This document shows, one piece after another, positions 9,673-18,841 of a stretch of DNA of 58,168 nt. The stretch is from CAZADS01 sp964483985 (GTDB lineage Bacteria; Pseudomonadota; Alphaproteobacteria; Thalassobaculales; Thalassobaculaceae). The number at the start of each line of letters is the position of its first letter. Positions within the stretch are counted from its first letter, which is position 1. The notes under the pieces are model-generated. The model searched no databases. It saw only the letters and a program-made list of their open reading frames with translations, and was not told where the DNA came from. The stretch covers positions 1 to 58,168 of the forward strand of contig CAZADS010000115.1 of NCBI GenBank assembly GCA_964483985.1, given 5' to 3'. The translations under genes were made by a program, and so were the position numbers.

Positions 9673-9879
9673 TTGGTGAGGATCGTGAGCCGAAACATGT
9701 GGGTCTTAGCTGCAGTGTTGGCCGTGTTAGCCGCGGCCATGATGTACCAGTCGGAGCTCGGCGGCGGCCTTCAACGTTCATGGATGAAATGTAAAGAAAA
9801 TCTATTTCAGCAGATGATGTATAACAGTTGCACTCCTGCAATCGGAAAGGTTAATAAAGACTCTTTAGCTCCTCAGTAA
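9673..9879 (+). CDS. Small membrane-anchored or exported protein, unknown function
   Basis: Up to 68 residues. The likely start is GTG 9676 or GTG 9685 (AAAGG lies at 9667-9671), or ATG 9697; the listed TTG is the longest option. A hydrophobic N-terminal segment (WVLAAVLAVLAAAMM) looks like a signal anchor, followed by a polar tail with two Cys 14 residues apart (WMKCKEN...YNSCTP) that could form a disulfide outside the membrane. I do not recognise a family. It lies about 60 bases after the YcgN gene on the same strand. The coding call rests on length, a clean stop and the hydrophobic pattern only. Confidence 0.4.
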   Translation: MVRIVSRNMWVLAAVLAVLAAAMMYQSELGGGLQRSWMKCKENLFQQMMYNSCTPAIGKVNKDSLAPQ

Positions 9880-9979
9880 ACTATAAAATTAGTGGGCAAT
9901 TAAGTTGTATTATCGCAGCGATATTTATTGATATTCGGGAACCATCAATCTGAAGGTTCAAAATCCAATAGGCCAATAT

Positions 9980-11377
9980 ATGATTACGAACCCTGCTCTC
10001 TTATCGGCAACTGAATTAGTAAATGCATACGCTAAAAAAATATTATCGCCGGTTGAAACAACAAAGGCGATTTTGGAGCGGATAGATAAATTCGACAACT
10101 CTCTCAATGCTTTTCGGATGATCGACAGTGAGAGGGCCATGGAAGCGGCGAAACGATCCGAGTCTCGATGGTCAAAACAAAAGCCAATTGGCTTGATTGA
10201 TGGAGTACCCTCGACCATCAAAGACCTCGTCGCAACAAAGGGGTGGTCAACTCGGAGAGGCTCCTTAACTACAGATGAGAAAGGGCCCTGGATTGAGGAT
10301 GCCCCTTTGGTATCTCGATTGAGAGAACATGGCGCAATCTTAATTGGCAAAACAAACACGCCAGAATTTGGGTGGAAAGGCGTGGCCGACAGCCCACTTA
10401 CCGGTATTACCCGTAATCCGTGGGATCAAACCAAGACTCCGGGGGGGTCTTCAGGAGGAGCAGCAGTTGCAGCAGCTGCAGGAATGGGCGCTCTTCACCA
10501 CGGTTCTGACGGTGGAGGTTCTATTAGAATCCCCGCCGGTTTCACCGGCATATTCGGTATCAAGCCAACTTTTGGCCGAATTCCTACCTGGCCGGCGAGC
10601 GGTTTTGGGACACTCTCCCATCAAGGACCAATGACTCGGACCGTGGCAGATGCTGCATTAATGCTAACAGTAATGTCAGAACCTGACCCGCGGGATTGGT
10701 ATGCTCTTCCACACACAAACTATGATTGGAGGAATAGCCTAGGTTTGTCCGTAAAAGGTTGGAAAATAGCGTTTAGCCCAAACTTAGGACACGCAAACGT
10801 TAAATCTGAAATAGCTGAATTAGTGAAACATGCAGCCCATTCATTCAATACAATTGGAGCACATGTTGAGGAAATTGATCCAGCGCTTGGGAATCTCCAT
10901 CACGTTTTCCGAACATTCTGGTATTCAGGCGCTGCTCGACTCCAATCAACAATGAGTAAAGAACAAATCGCCCAACTTGATCCGGGATTTCGGCAAGTTG
11001 GTTTGGAAGGTTCTGAGATAACACTAAATGAATATCTTGATGCTAATGCTGAAAGGGAAGCCGCAGGCACCGCTTTAAATAAGTTTTTAAGTCGCTACGA
11101 TATCCTTCTCACACCGACGTTACCCATTACTGCCTTCGAGGCTGGCGAAGAGGTGCCAGTTGGATCTGGGATGCATCGCTGGCCTGATTGGACGCCCTTC
11201 TCCTATCCTTTCAACTTAGGACGGCATCCAGCAGCGACCATACCATGCGGATTGTGCTCAAATGGCCTTCCAGCAGGACTGCAAATTATCGGCCCAATGA
11301 ATAGAGATGATAAGGTATTAACAGCAAGTAAAGCCTACGAAACCGTTCGGCCAATTCAATTGCCTAATCTAAAATAA
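9980..11377 (+). CDS. Amidase (amidase-signature family)
   Basis: Hydrolyses a carboxylic amide to acid and ammonia. It has 465 residues with the complete Ser-cisSer-Lys triad: K81 in STIKDLV, cis-Ser S157 in TPGGSSGG, and nucleophile S181 in GGGSIRIPA, with the family spacing of 24 between the serines. There is no signal peptide. Position and length resemble general aliphatic or aryl amidases rather than GatA, which would be expected beside gatC and gatB. It converges with an N-acyl-D-amino-acid deacylase gene only 6 bases away. The P-G-G codons include a run of seven G (10441-10447). Confidence 0.92.
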   Translation: MITNPALLSATELVNAYAKKILSPVETTKAILERIDKFDNSLNAFRMIDSERAMEAAKRSESRWSKQKPIGLIDGVPSTIKDLVATKGWSTRRGSLTTDEKGPWIEDAPLVSRLREHGAILIGKTNTPEFGWKGVADSPLTGITRNPWDQTKTPGGSSGGAAVAAAAGMGALHHGSDGGGSIRIPAGFTGIFGIKPTFGRIPTWPASGFGTLSHQGPMTRTVADAALMLTVMSEPDPRDWYALPHTNYDWRNSLGLSVKGWKIAFSPNLGHANVKSEIAELVKHAAHSFNTIGAHVEEIDPALGNLHHVFRTFWYSGAARLQSTMSKEQIAQLDPGFRQVGLEGSEITLNEYLDANAEREAAGTALNKFLSRYDILLTPTLPITAFEAGEEVPVGSGMHRWPDWTPFSYPFNLGRHPAATIPCGLCSNGLPAGLQIIGPMNRDDKVLTASKAYETVRPIQLPNLK

Positions 11378-11383
11378 AAGATG

Positions 11384-12847
11384 TCAACAGATAGAACCTC
11401 CATGCCTTAGGGCACGCCCTGGTCTATTTCCGGTAGGGATACCCCCCTCCCAAACCGGCGTTCCGTTAACCATGACTAAATCTATACCTGTAGCCGGCCT
11501 TTTCGGATTATCGAACGTAGCCCTATCCAACACTTTTTGTTCATCAAATATTGTAATATCAGCAAACGCATTTGGACGTATTTTTCCCCTAGCCTTTAGC
11601 CCAAATTGGTCCGCTGAAAAACCCGTCATACGACGGATTGCTTCCTCCAGCGAGAACAAATTTAAATCCCGACTATAATGTCCCAAAACGCGCGGGAACG
11701 TTCCCCAAAGTCTAGGATGTGGATGTTCATCATGGGGCAAGCCATCTGAACCTATCATCGCACTTGAATGCGCCAAGATCCTCTGAACGTCTTCCTCCGC
11801 CATAGCAAAATAAACAGCCCCAGCCGGTTGTAATCTTTCTGCAGCTTCGAAAATATCGCACCCCAATTCTTCGGCTATTTTACTCAACTCTTGACCAGCT
11901 AAATGTGGTTTAGCCTTAGACCACGTGACCAATACCTTATCGGAAACCTTTATTGAATCTTCTTTCAAAACAGTTGATGACGCTGCATAAGGATAAACAT
12001 CAAACGCGATTCCGTGATGATTGTGCAATGCCATATGTTTATCAAAATATGCCAATGTTTCAGTCGAACGGCCACAGTTATGTTTTCCCTGAATTTTATG
12101 ATGGGATATAACGACTGGTGAGCGCGATTCTCGACCTATTCGGAAGCTTTCATCTAAAGAACGTATCACATGGTCGCTCTCATCTCTCATATGTGTCACA
12201 TAGCGAGCTTTGAATTGTTCCAAAGCCAAGGAGATTTCTATAATTTCCTTTGTCGATGCCATAGCTGCTGGTTTGTAAAACAAGCCAGTGGAAAAACCTA
12301 TTGCCCCAGCGGAAAGCCCCTCTTCAAGAAGGGCCCGCATCGATTTTATTTCTAATGCACTTGCAGACCTATCTAAATCATCCATAACCCTTGTTCGCAA
12401 AGTAGAGTGACCAACTAGAAAAGCGGCGTTAACTGCAGGAGGAGACCGGTCGATTTCAGCTAAAAACTCTTCAAACGAATCGTAACGGCGCCCGTCTGGC
12501 TCTGCAATCAAGTCAAGCGGTGGAGGAGGATGACGAGCTATTAACGGCGCAAGACTAATACCACAGTTACCTACAATAACTGAAGTCACGCCTTGACTTA
12601 CCTTCATTTCCATTAAAGGACTGCTCAATAAGGCTCGGTCGTCATGCGTGTGAACATCGATAAAACCAGGTGCTATTATACGACCATTGGCTTGGATTAC
12701 TCGATTAGCAGTAGCATTATTATTTTCGCCCACGGCTATAATTTTATCTTTTTTCACAGCAACGTCAGCCTTTATTCGAGGAGACCCAGTTCCGTCAATT
12801 ACGATCCCATCTTTTAACAGGAAGTCAAAATGGCCAGTGACCTGCAT
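11384..12847 (-). CDS. N-acyl-D-amino-acid deacylase / D-aminoacylase family amidohydrolase
   Basis: Amidohydrolase-superfamily enzyme of 487 residues. The metal-binding H66 and H68 lie in FIDVHTHDD, the family-typical metal-ligand Cys is C95 in VGNCGIS, further ligand histidines lie in SHHKIQGKHN, and the late GSDGLPHDEHPHPR loop carries the catalytic Asp. This set matches D-aminoacylase, which releases D-amino acids from N-acyl forms; dihydroorotase or hydantoinase are less likely. A D-amino-acid dehydrogenase gene at 40849-42105 could use its product, though the two are not adjacent. It converges with the amidase gene, and an SDR gene lies 100 bases upstream on the same strand. Confidence 0.9.
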   Translation of the reverse strand: MQVTGHFDFLLKDGIVIDGTGSPRIKADVAVKKDKIIAVGENNNATANRVIQANGRIIAPGFIDVHTHDDRALLSSPLMEMKVSQGVTSVIVGNCGISLAPLIARHPPPPLDLIAEPDGRRYDSFEEFLAEIDRSPPAVNAAFLVGHSTLRTRVMDDLDRSASALEIKSMRALLEEGLSAGAIGFSTGLFYKPAAMASTKEIIEISLALEQFKARYVTHMRDESDHVIRSLDESFRIGRESRSPVVISHHKIQGKHNCGRSTETLAYFDKHMALHNHHGIAFDVYPYAASSTVLKEDSIKVSDKVLVTWSKAKPHLAGQELSKIAEELGCDIFEAAERLQPAGAVYFAMAEEDVQRILAHSSAMIGSDGLPHDEHPHPRLWGTFPRVLGHYSRDLNLFSLEEAIRRMTGFSADQFGLKARGKIRPNAFADITIFDEQKVLDRATFDNPKRPATGIDLVMVNGTPVWEGGIPTGNRPGRALRHGGSIC

Positions 12848-12947
12848 ACTAAGTCTCCAGTCGCAAACGGCGATAAAATTAGTCTCTGCCGGTGACCTTA
12901 ATTTTTATACTTTCAAATCGTATAATCGAGAACCGTGATGTAATAAA

Positions 12948-13727
12948 TTAAAAAGAACTATTAAAAAGGCCACCATCAAGTAAAAGGCTCTGGCCAGTAA
13001 TGTAGCCAGCCTGAGCACTGCAGAGAAACGCAGCAGCCTCACCAAATTCCAGCAGCGATCCAGCCCGCTTTGCTGGAACACTGTCTACCCGTTGTTGATG
13101 GGCTTCATCATGTGAAATGCTAAATTGCGCAGCTGCTGCATCTATACCTGCTCGATAACGATCCGTGTCAAAAAACCCAGGTTGAATGTGATTGATCGTA
13201 ACATTGGCATGAGCCACAGACCGACACACACCGGCGCAAAAAGCTGTCAGACCCGCTCGAGCACCACTTGATAAGTCCAAGCCTAATACGGGCATTTTAA
13301 CGGATACCGAAGTGATATTTAGTATCCTGCCAAAATGCTTTTCCACCATTCCATCAATAGCCCTTTGGATCAATTCGATTGGCGTGATCATATTCCATGT
13401 TACACCGGTAAGCATTGCCTCCCGTTGGAGTTCTCGAAAATCTTTGAAAGGAGGACCTCCAGCGTTAGTAATTAAAATATCGGGATCGGGACATGCCGTG
13501 AACAATGCTTCCTGTCCTTCGGATGTCGTAACATTTGCCGCGACTTCGATGATTTCAGCGTTTGTTGATTTGCGGATTTCTTCAGCTGTTTTTCTTATTC
13601 TTTCCGGATCGACGCCGTTTAAAATCACGGTGCACCCAGCACTAGCCAAGGATATAGCACAACCTTTCCCCAAGCCGCGACTGGACCCGCAAACAATGGC
13701 TTTTCGACCTGAAATCCCTAAATCCAT
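12948..13727 (-). CDS. Atypical SDR lacking the YxxxK catalytic pair
   Basis: SDR fold of 259 residues with an intact cofactor motif GSSRGLG (14-20) and ITNAGGPP (87-93). Thirteen residues after the catalytic-type Ser140, where classical SDRs carry Tyr and Lys, it has S153 and R157 (LSSGARAGL). A subgroup of SDRs usually annotated as 3-oxoacyl-ACP-reductase-like carries this kind of substitution (LSNGARAGL), so it looks like a family trait rather than local decay. The C-terminal end TGQSLLLDGG is typical. Its activity may be altered or lost. It is divergent from cysD across 276 bases. Confidence 0.85.
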   Translation of the reverse strand: MDLGISGRKAIVCGSSRGLGKGCAISLASAGCTVILNGVDPERIRKTAEEIRKSTNAEIIEVAANVTTSEGQEALFTACPDPDILITNAGGPPFKDFRELQREAMLTGVTWNMITPIELIQRAIDGMVEKHFGRILNITSVSVKMPVLGLDLSSGARAGLTAFCAGVCRSVAHANVTINHIQPGFFDTDRYRAGIDAAAAQFSISHDEAHQQRVDSVPAKRAGSLLEFGEAAAFLCSAQAGYITGQSLLLDGGLFNSSF

Positions 13728-14003
13728 CGTAATCGCTCCCTATTTAATTTTACTAAAATTAACGATACTTAAGTGCTATCTCGTATTAACAACCATTTCC
13801 TAACACAACAGCTTCCCCAAAATTGCACAGATTGAAATATTAACGCTCTATTAATTTAATATTTTAGACATTTTGGTTATATTAATCATACTTCTACCAA
13901 TTCTTACCCGCTCACGATACAACGACCAATACTTAACTTTCTTTGATATTTGTCCCACACAGACGCATAATCGCCGAGCGTTTCTTATTAAATTGGATAT
14001 TGT

Positions 14004-14798
14004 ATGGATCATCTGGAAGCCCTAGAAGCTCAAAGCATTTATATACTCCGAGAAGCACACGCACGCTTTTCACGTTTGGGTATGCTCTGGTCCCTCGGCA
14101 AAGATTCAAATGTTATGGTTTGGTTAGCAAAAAAAGCTTTCTGCGGCCATCTCCCGTTTCCGATGTTATTCTGTGACACTGGAAAAAAATTCCCGGAAAT
14201 GTATGCTTTTCGTGATCGATATGTAAAAGAGTGGGGCATTCAACTAATAGTTGAAAATTGTCCTCCCGTGGAAACCATTGATTCTACATTACCGCCTGCA
14301 TCGCGCTCCGCAGCTCGAAAAACGGCTGCTCTAAAGAATTTAATCGAGAAACACGATTTTCAAGCCGTAATGGCTGGTATTAGGCGGGACGAAGAAGGTA
14401 CTCGAGCCAAAGAACGTGTTTTCAGCCCACGCGGACCAGAGGCCGAGTGGAATTTCAGAGATCAACCACCAGAGTTTTGGGATCAATATAAAACTGATTT
14501 TCCCGCTGGGACCCACATTCGTGTGCATCCAATTTTATCTTGGACCGAAATTGATATTTGGATGTATATTCGAAGGGAGAAAATTCCTGTTGTCCCACTT
14601 TACTTCGCTCGTAATGGTAAACGTTATCGCTCTCTTGGAGATCAAGATATTACTTTTCCCGTTGAAAGTCCGTCTGAAAGCGTGGATGAAATTATAGAAG
14701 AATTACGTTCTACCAAAGTAGCTGAAAGGTCCGGACGGGCCATGGATCACGAAAGCGAGGATGCCTTCGAACGCCTCCGTTCTAGTGGCTACATGTGA
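14004..14798 (+). CDS. cysD: Sulfate adenylyltransferase small subunit CysD
   Basis: ATP sulfurylase catalytic subunit; with CysN it makes adenosine 5'-phosphosulfate (APS) from sulfate and ATP. It has 264 residues of the PP-loop family. The pyrophosphate loop reads WSLGKDSNVM (29-38), the variant seen in alphaproteobacterial CysD/NodP rather than SGGKDS. Other conserved parts are the AGIRRDEEGTRAKERVFSPR region and the C-terminal ERSGRAMDHE segment. Its TGA overlaps the next start (GTGA), so it is coupled to cysNC. The start at 14004 (MDHLEALEAQSIYI) matches the family N-terminus. Confidence 0.95.
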   Translation: MDHLEALEAQSIYILREAHARFSRLGMLWSLGKDSNVMVWLAKKAFCGHLPFPMLFCDTGKKFPEMYAFRDRYVKEWGIQLIVENCPPVETIDSTLPPASRSAARKTAALKNLIEKHDFQAVMAGIRRDEEGTRAKERVFSPRGPEAEWNFRDQPPEFWDQYKTDFPAGTHIRVHPILSWTEIDIWMYIRREKIPVVPLYFARNGKRYRSLGDQDITFPVESPSESVDEIIEELRSTKVAERSGRAMDHESEDAFERLRSSGYM

Positions 14799-16699
14799 GG
14801 GCTAATTCATTGACTGATATTATTACTGATCCGATCGATCCGCCTCTGAGATTGGTCTTCGTTGGCCATGTGGATCATGGAAAATCAACTTTAATAGGTC
14901 GCCTTTTATACGAAACGGGAAACCTCACTGACGGCCGGGTCAAAGCAGTCAAAGAAATGTCCGGCCGACGTGGCATGCCCATGGAATTCGCCTTCTTATT
15001 AGATGCATTCCAAGCCGAACGAGATCAGGGAATTACTATAGATACTACCCAAATTCCCTTCAAAACCAAACGCCGTTCTTACATTATAATCGACGCACCA
15101 GGGCATAAAGAATTTTTAAAGAATATGGTTTCAGGAGCAGCTAGCGCAGATGCCGGGATTTTAGTCATTGATGCTAAAGACGGAATAGCCGAACAATCAC
15201 GGCGTCACGGTTATGTATTGAGTATGCTGGGTATTGATCAAATAGCCGTTGTAGTTAATAAGATGGATTTAGTGAATTATGAAAGAAGCCGATTCAATGG
15301 AATAGCAGCAGAAATTCGATCTTACTTAAAAAACCTTGGCATCGACGTTTTAGCAATAATACCTGTTTCTGCCCGCGACGGAGTGGGATTAATCCAGACC
15401 TCCGAAAAATTGAGTTGGCACCTAGGACAAAATCTTGTTGACGTATTAGACAGTTTTTCACCAGTAGAAGCATCCATAGATAGACCATTGCGTTTGCCTA
15501 TTCAAAATGTTTACAAATTTGATGATCGACGTTTAGTCGTAGGAAGGGTTGAAAGCGGTCAATTCCATGTAGGACAGAAACTTCAATTTTCACCTTCGAA
15601 TAAACAGGCTACGGTAGCCTCTATAGAGACTTGGAACGCAGGTTCACTCCCAGAGCAGGCTACCGTTGGACAATCCGTCGCGATTACTCTAGACGAGCAA
15701 ATATTCATTGAACGTGGGCATATTGCGAGTTCTCCCGAAACGCCACCTATACAAACCAATGTTTTTAAAGCCCATATTTTTTGGCTAGGAGATGAACCGT
15801 TAAAGGTTGGTCAACGGTACACGTTGAAGCTAACAACGGCCGAATATCTAGTTGAAATACAATCTCTGGACAGGGTGATAAATACAGAAAATCTAAGTCC
15901 TATTTCCACAGATTTTGTTCCAAAAAATGGAGTCGGCGAGGTAACTTTTCGAGCGCGAGCAATTGTTTCTCTGGATTCCTTTCACATGAATCCAACAACA
16001 GGTCGTTTTGTGTTAACAAACGGTCAAGATACCTTAGGAGGCGGTATAGTTTCTGCCGACGGCTATGTGGATAAAAGGAGTCGGCGCGAAGTTACTTCAC
16101 AAAATATAGCTGCAGTTGAATCAGGAATTGCATTGCACGAACGTGGATTGTCCAACGGACATAAGAGCGGAATTCTTTGGCTAACCGGCCTGTCTGGAGC
16201 TGGTAAATCGACACTTGCGATTGCGTTGGAGAAACAACTTTTTATTAAAGGCTATCAAGTGTACGTGCTAGATGGAGACAATATTCGATTTGGCCTATCA
16301 ACTGATCTTGGTTTTGTTCCAGAGGATCGCGCAGAAAATATTCGCCGAGTAGGCGAAGTAGCAAAATTATTCGCTGATGCTGGGCTATTAATCATCACTG
16401 CTTTTATTTCTCCATATTGTTCCGATCGGGATCGAGTACGCGCTATTGCTCCGGATGTTTTTCACGAAGTTTATATTAAAGCCGATCTTTCAATATGTGA
16501 GAGCCGCGATCCTAAAGGTCTGTACGCAAAAGCGAGACGCGGCGAAATTTTAGATTTTACAGGAATTTCCGCCCCATATGAAGTCCCTGAACATCCAGAA
16601 TTAATTTTGGATACTGGAAAAAATAGCATTGAACAATCCGTTTATATTTTGATGGACTATGTTATTCGTCATTTTTCCATGTCACAGGAAAAAAAATAA
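14795..16699 (+). CDS. cysNC: Bifunctional sulfate adenylyltransferase large subunit / APS kinase CysNC
   Basis: Fusion of the GTPase subunit of ATP sulfurylase and APS kinase, giving PAPS. It has 634 residues. GTPase motifs are GHVDHGKST (24-32), DAPGHKEF and NKMDL; the translation-factor-like beta-barrels follow to about residue 440. The APS kinase domain covers about 455-634, with P-loop GLSGAGKS (near 464-471) and DGDNIRFGL. The GTG at 14795 overlaps the cysD stop; a TTG at 14810 would give the more usual MTDIITD start. PAPS can feed reductive assimilation or sulfotransferases; neither cysH/cysI nor a sulfotransferase is visible here. Confidence 0.95.
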   Translation: MRANSLTDIITDPIDPPLRLVFVGHVDHGKSTLIGRLLYETGNLTDGRVKAVKEMSGRRGMPMEFAFLLDAFQAERDQGITIDTTQIPFKTKRRSYIIIDAPGHKEFLKNMVSGAASADAGILVIDAKDGIAEQSRRHGYVLSMLGIDQIAVVVNKMDLVNYERSRFNGIAAEIRSYLKNLGIDVLAIIPVSARDGVGLIQTSEKLSWHLGQNLVDVLDSFSPVEASIDRPLRLPIQNVYKFDDRRLVVGRVESGQFHVGQKLQFSPSNKQATVASIETWNAGSLPEQATVGQSVAITLDEQIFIERGHIASSPETPPIQTNVFKAHIFWLGDEPLKVGQRYTLKLTTAEYLVEIQSLDRVINTENLSPISTDFVPKNGVGEVTFRARAIVSLDSFHMNPTTGRFVLTNGQDTLGGGIVSADGYVDKRSRREVTSQNIAAVESGIALHERGLSNGHKSGILWLTGLSGAGKSTLAIALEKQLFIKGYQVYVLDGDNIRFGLSTDLGFVPEDRAENIRRVGEVAKLFADAGLLIITAFISPYCSDRDRVRAIAPDVFHEVYIKADLSICESRDPKGLYAKARRGEILDFTGISAPYEVPEHPELILDTGKNSIEQSVYILMDYVIRHFSMSQEKK

Positions 16700-16751
16700 A
16701 ACAAATACTATTGGTTAACATTTAGCGGATGAAAATTTAAATAATAAAACT

Positions 16752-16765
16752 AGCTACGTATAGCT
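16752..16765 (-). terminator. Possible intrinsic terminator for the cytochrome c gene
   Basis: A perfect 5-bp stem (AGCTA / TAGCT) with a 4-base loop lies just beyond the stop of the leftward cytochrome gene. Read on the minus strand it is followed by a T-rich tail (AGTTTTATTATTT). The stem is short and not GC-rich, so the call is weak. Confidence 0.3.
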
Positions 16766-16785
16766 CCGACACGCTCGCTTTAATG

Positions 16786-17325
16786 TTAATTGATTTTACT
16801 CTGCAGATTAATTTTATCGTGCCTTTTTCGTATATCAGGGGGCCAGCTATTCTTTATAAAAGAAAGAATCGAAATAATTTGTTTATCCGATATAAGTTTA
16901 CCAAAACCCGGCATATCGGATTCTTGACCGGTCACACTAGAACTACCAAACTTGGTAATCATGAACAGAACTGAATTCGGGTGATGCCAAGTGTGGCCAG
17001 ATTTATCATGTGGTGGAGCTGGCATAAGACCATCTTTATTCTTTTGTTTCCAATTTTTCTGACCTTTTAAATCAAATCCATGACAGGAAGCACAGTAACT
17101 ATTATAAAGGTTTTTTCCTTCTACAACTAAAGAAGCATCATCTGGCTTTAGCAAAATTTGTTCTGCGTCCGCAGTGTTTTGCATTAATCCACCACCCGAT
17201 TCTGGTGTTTTTAGTTCTGGACTAATTTTATAATTAGAGGAATCACCGAAAAATACATTGAGCAGGCCAGCTGTAAGCAGCACGATTACAAAGGAACTCA
17301 CAACAAATGACAAAATTTTCCGCAT
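16786..17325 (-). CDS. Membrane-anchored class I cytochrome c
   Basis: A 179-residue protein when started at the ATG 17325 (MRKILSFVVSSFV), which begins directly with a signal anchor at about 5-25; longer starts run back into the amidase region and lack a signal. The haem-binding motif is CASCH (C78, C81, H82) and the likely axial Met is in SDMPGFG near residue 140. The spacing and the TWHHPNSVLFMITKFG segment resemble small electron-transfer cytochromes. It would sit in the periplasm tethered to the inner membrane. The amidase lies 37 bases upstream on the same strand. The physiological partner is unknown. Confidence 0.85.
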   Translation of the reverse strand: MRKILSFVVSSFVIVLLTAGLLNVFFGDSSNYKISPELKTPESGGGLMQNTADAEQILLKPDDASLVVEGKNLYNSYCASCHGFDLKGQKNWKQKNKDGLMPAPPHDKSGHTWHHPNSVLFMITKFGSSSVTGQESDMPGFGKLISDKQIISILSFIKNSWPPDIRKRHDKINLQSKIN

Positions 17326-17362
17326 TTCAAACGACCATCGACTGGAGTCAATAATTACATGA

Positions 17363-18640
17363 TTAATCCAAAATATTTTCCGCCCATGCCGCTGCCGCCA
17401 GTAACTGAGCATCTTCACGCTTGGCGCCAACCATTTGTAAACCGAGTGGCAGATTATTGGGTCCTCTACCCCATGGAATAGTGATACAAGGCCAACCTAA
17501 TAAGGTCCAAACTCGGTTGAATATGGGGTCGCCAGTGAAACTTAAGCCTTTCGGGGCTTCACCAGAAGCCGGCACCGTCAATATGAAATCAACTGTTCTA
17601 AACAATTCTCCTTGGGTTACTCGAGCTTTATCAGTTTCGATTTTAACCGCTTCCAAAGCTTCCTCGTCCATCGTCAATCCTGTCATTATATTCTCTCTAT
17701 AAAAACGAATCAAAAGATCCGAGTGATTTTCGTATTCCCATTTTAATGCTCGTCCTGCATCTCCTGTCATTATTACCGTATGAAATTCGGCAAGACGTTC
17801 GAAGTTAGCCGTAACTGGGACGTCGATTATTTTAGCTCCAGCTTTTTCTAACGACTCGCACGCTTGGTCGTAAACAGCCAAAGCGTACTCGGTAACCTCA
17901 TCTTGAAACGGCAGCATTCGGCCAAATGTTAGAGGTCGATCATTGAAAATTGAAAGATTTGGGCTGTGTTTTGTGCGTAACGCAAAATCAAACATGGCTA
18001 CGTCAACCACACTACGGGCCATCGTTCCAACAGTATCTAAATAACCGGAAAGCTCCTTCACCCCAGTTTTATCATGGGTACCAATACTGGGCTTAAAGCC
18101 CACCACACCACAGTATGCCGCCGGTCTTATGACTGAACCCGCTGTTTGAGTTCCGAAGGCCAGTGGAATTTGATAATCCGAGACCGCCGCCGCCGAACCG
18201 CTAGATGATCCCCCCGGAGTATGCAACAGATTGTTGGGATTACACGTCTTTCCAGGATTACGCCAAGCAAATTCGGTTGTAACTGTCTTTCCCATGATAA
18301 TTCCACCTTGTCGAAACATCTGGTTAACGCAAACAGCGTTACAATCCGGTTGATTCGATGAATAAATGGCCGAGCCATATCGAGTGGGCATATCGCTAGT
18401 GTTCATAATATCTTTAACGCCTATGGGCAACCCGCCGAGTAAACCCTTGTTCCCAGACTCATCTGATTTAATTGCTTTTTCAATTACTTCCCCATGCTCA
18501 AGATGAGTCCAGGCCTTAACCTCCCCATCCCGCTGGGCTATTCTTTCTAAGCACGACCGTACTAAAATTTCTGACGTAAGTGCTCCGCTTTTAATACGGC
18601 TTACGGCCTCTAAAGCAGAAAATTCATACGGTTCTGTCAT
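17363..18640 (-). CDS. Amidase (amidase-signature family)
   Basis: Second amidase-signature enzyme of the window, 425 residues. Triad residues are K76 (GVKDIM), cis-Ser S145 in TPGGSSSG and Ser S169 in QTAGSVIRPA, spaced by 24 as expected. It is only distantly similar to the amidase at 9980, so it is not a recent duplicate. There is no secretion signal. Upstream lies the degraded polysaccharide deacetylase region, not an intact gene. The substrate is unknown; GatA is unlikely because gatB and gatC are absent. Confidence 0.9.
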   Translation of the reverse strand: MTEPYEFSALEAVSRIKSGALTSEILVRSCLERIAQRDGEVKAWTHLEHGEVIEKAIKSDESGNKGLLGGLPIGVKDIMNTSDMPTRYGSAIYSSNQPDCNAVCVNQMFRQGGIIMGKTVTTEFAWRNPGKTCNPNNLLHTPGGSSSGSAAAVSDYQIPLAFGTQTAGSVIRPAAYCGVVGFKPSIGTHDKTGVKELSGYLDTVGTMARSVVDVAMFDFALRTKHSPNLSIFNDRPLTFGRMLPFQDEVTEYALAVYDQACESLEKAGAKIIDVPVTANFERLAEFHTVIMTGDAGRALKWEYENHSDLLIRFYRENIMTGLTMDEEALEAVKIETDKARVTQGELFRTVDFILTVPASGEAPKGLSFTGDPIFNRVWTLLGWPCITIPWGRGPNNLPLGLQMVGAKREDAQLLAAAAWAENILD

Positions 18641-18841
18641 CGTTAGTCCTCCCGAGCTTCGTATTTAATCGTCAGGTTTGTAAAAGTTCGTAAGCCCCGT
18701 CTTCTTTGAATCAGTTACCAAAAATATATTTCTATTTCTACCTATAGTTTTACAAATCAAATCTCTTTGAAAATCAACTTTTTAATATCAAACCGGATTA
18801 TCAAAAATTCTAGCATTTAAAAAAGTAGGGGGATATACAAC
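18641..18841. other. Non-coding gap before the deacetylase remnant
   Basis: AT-rich sequence between the amidase start and the recognisable part of the deacetylase pseudogene. It presumably once held the N-terminal half of the deacetylase, but I could not recover any convincing coding similarity. It would also have to contain the amidase promoter. Confidence 0.4.
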
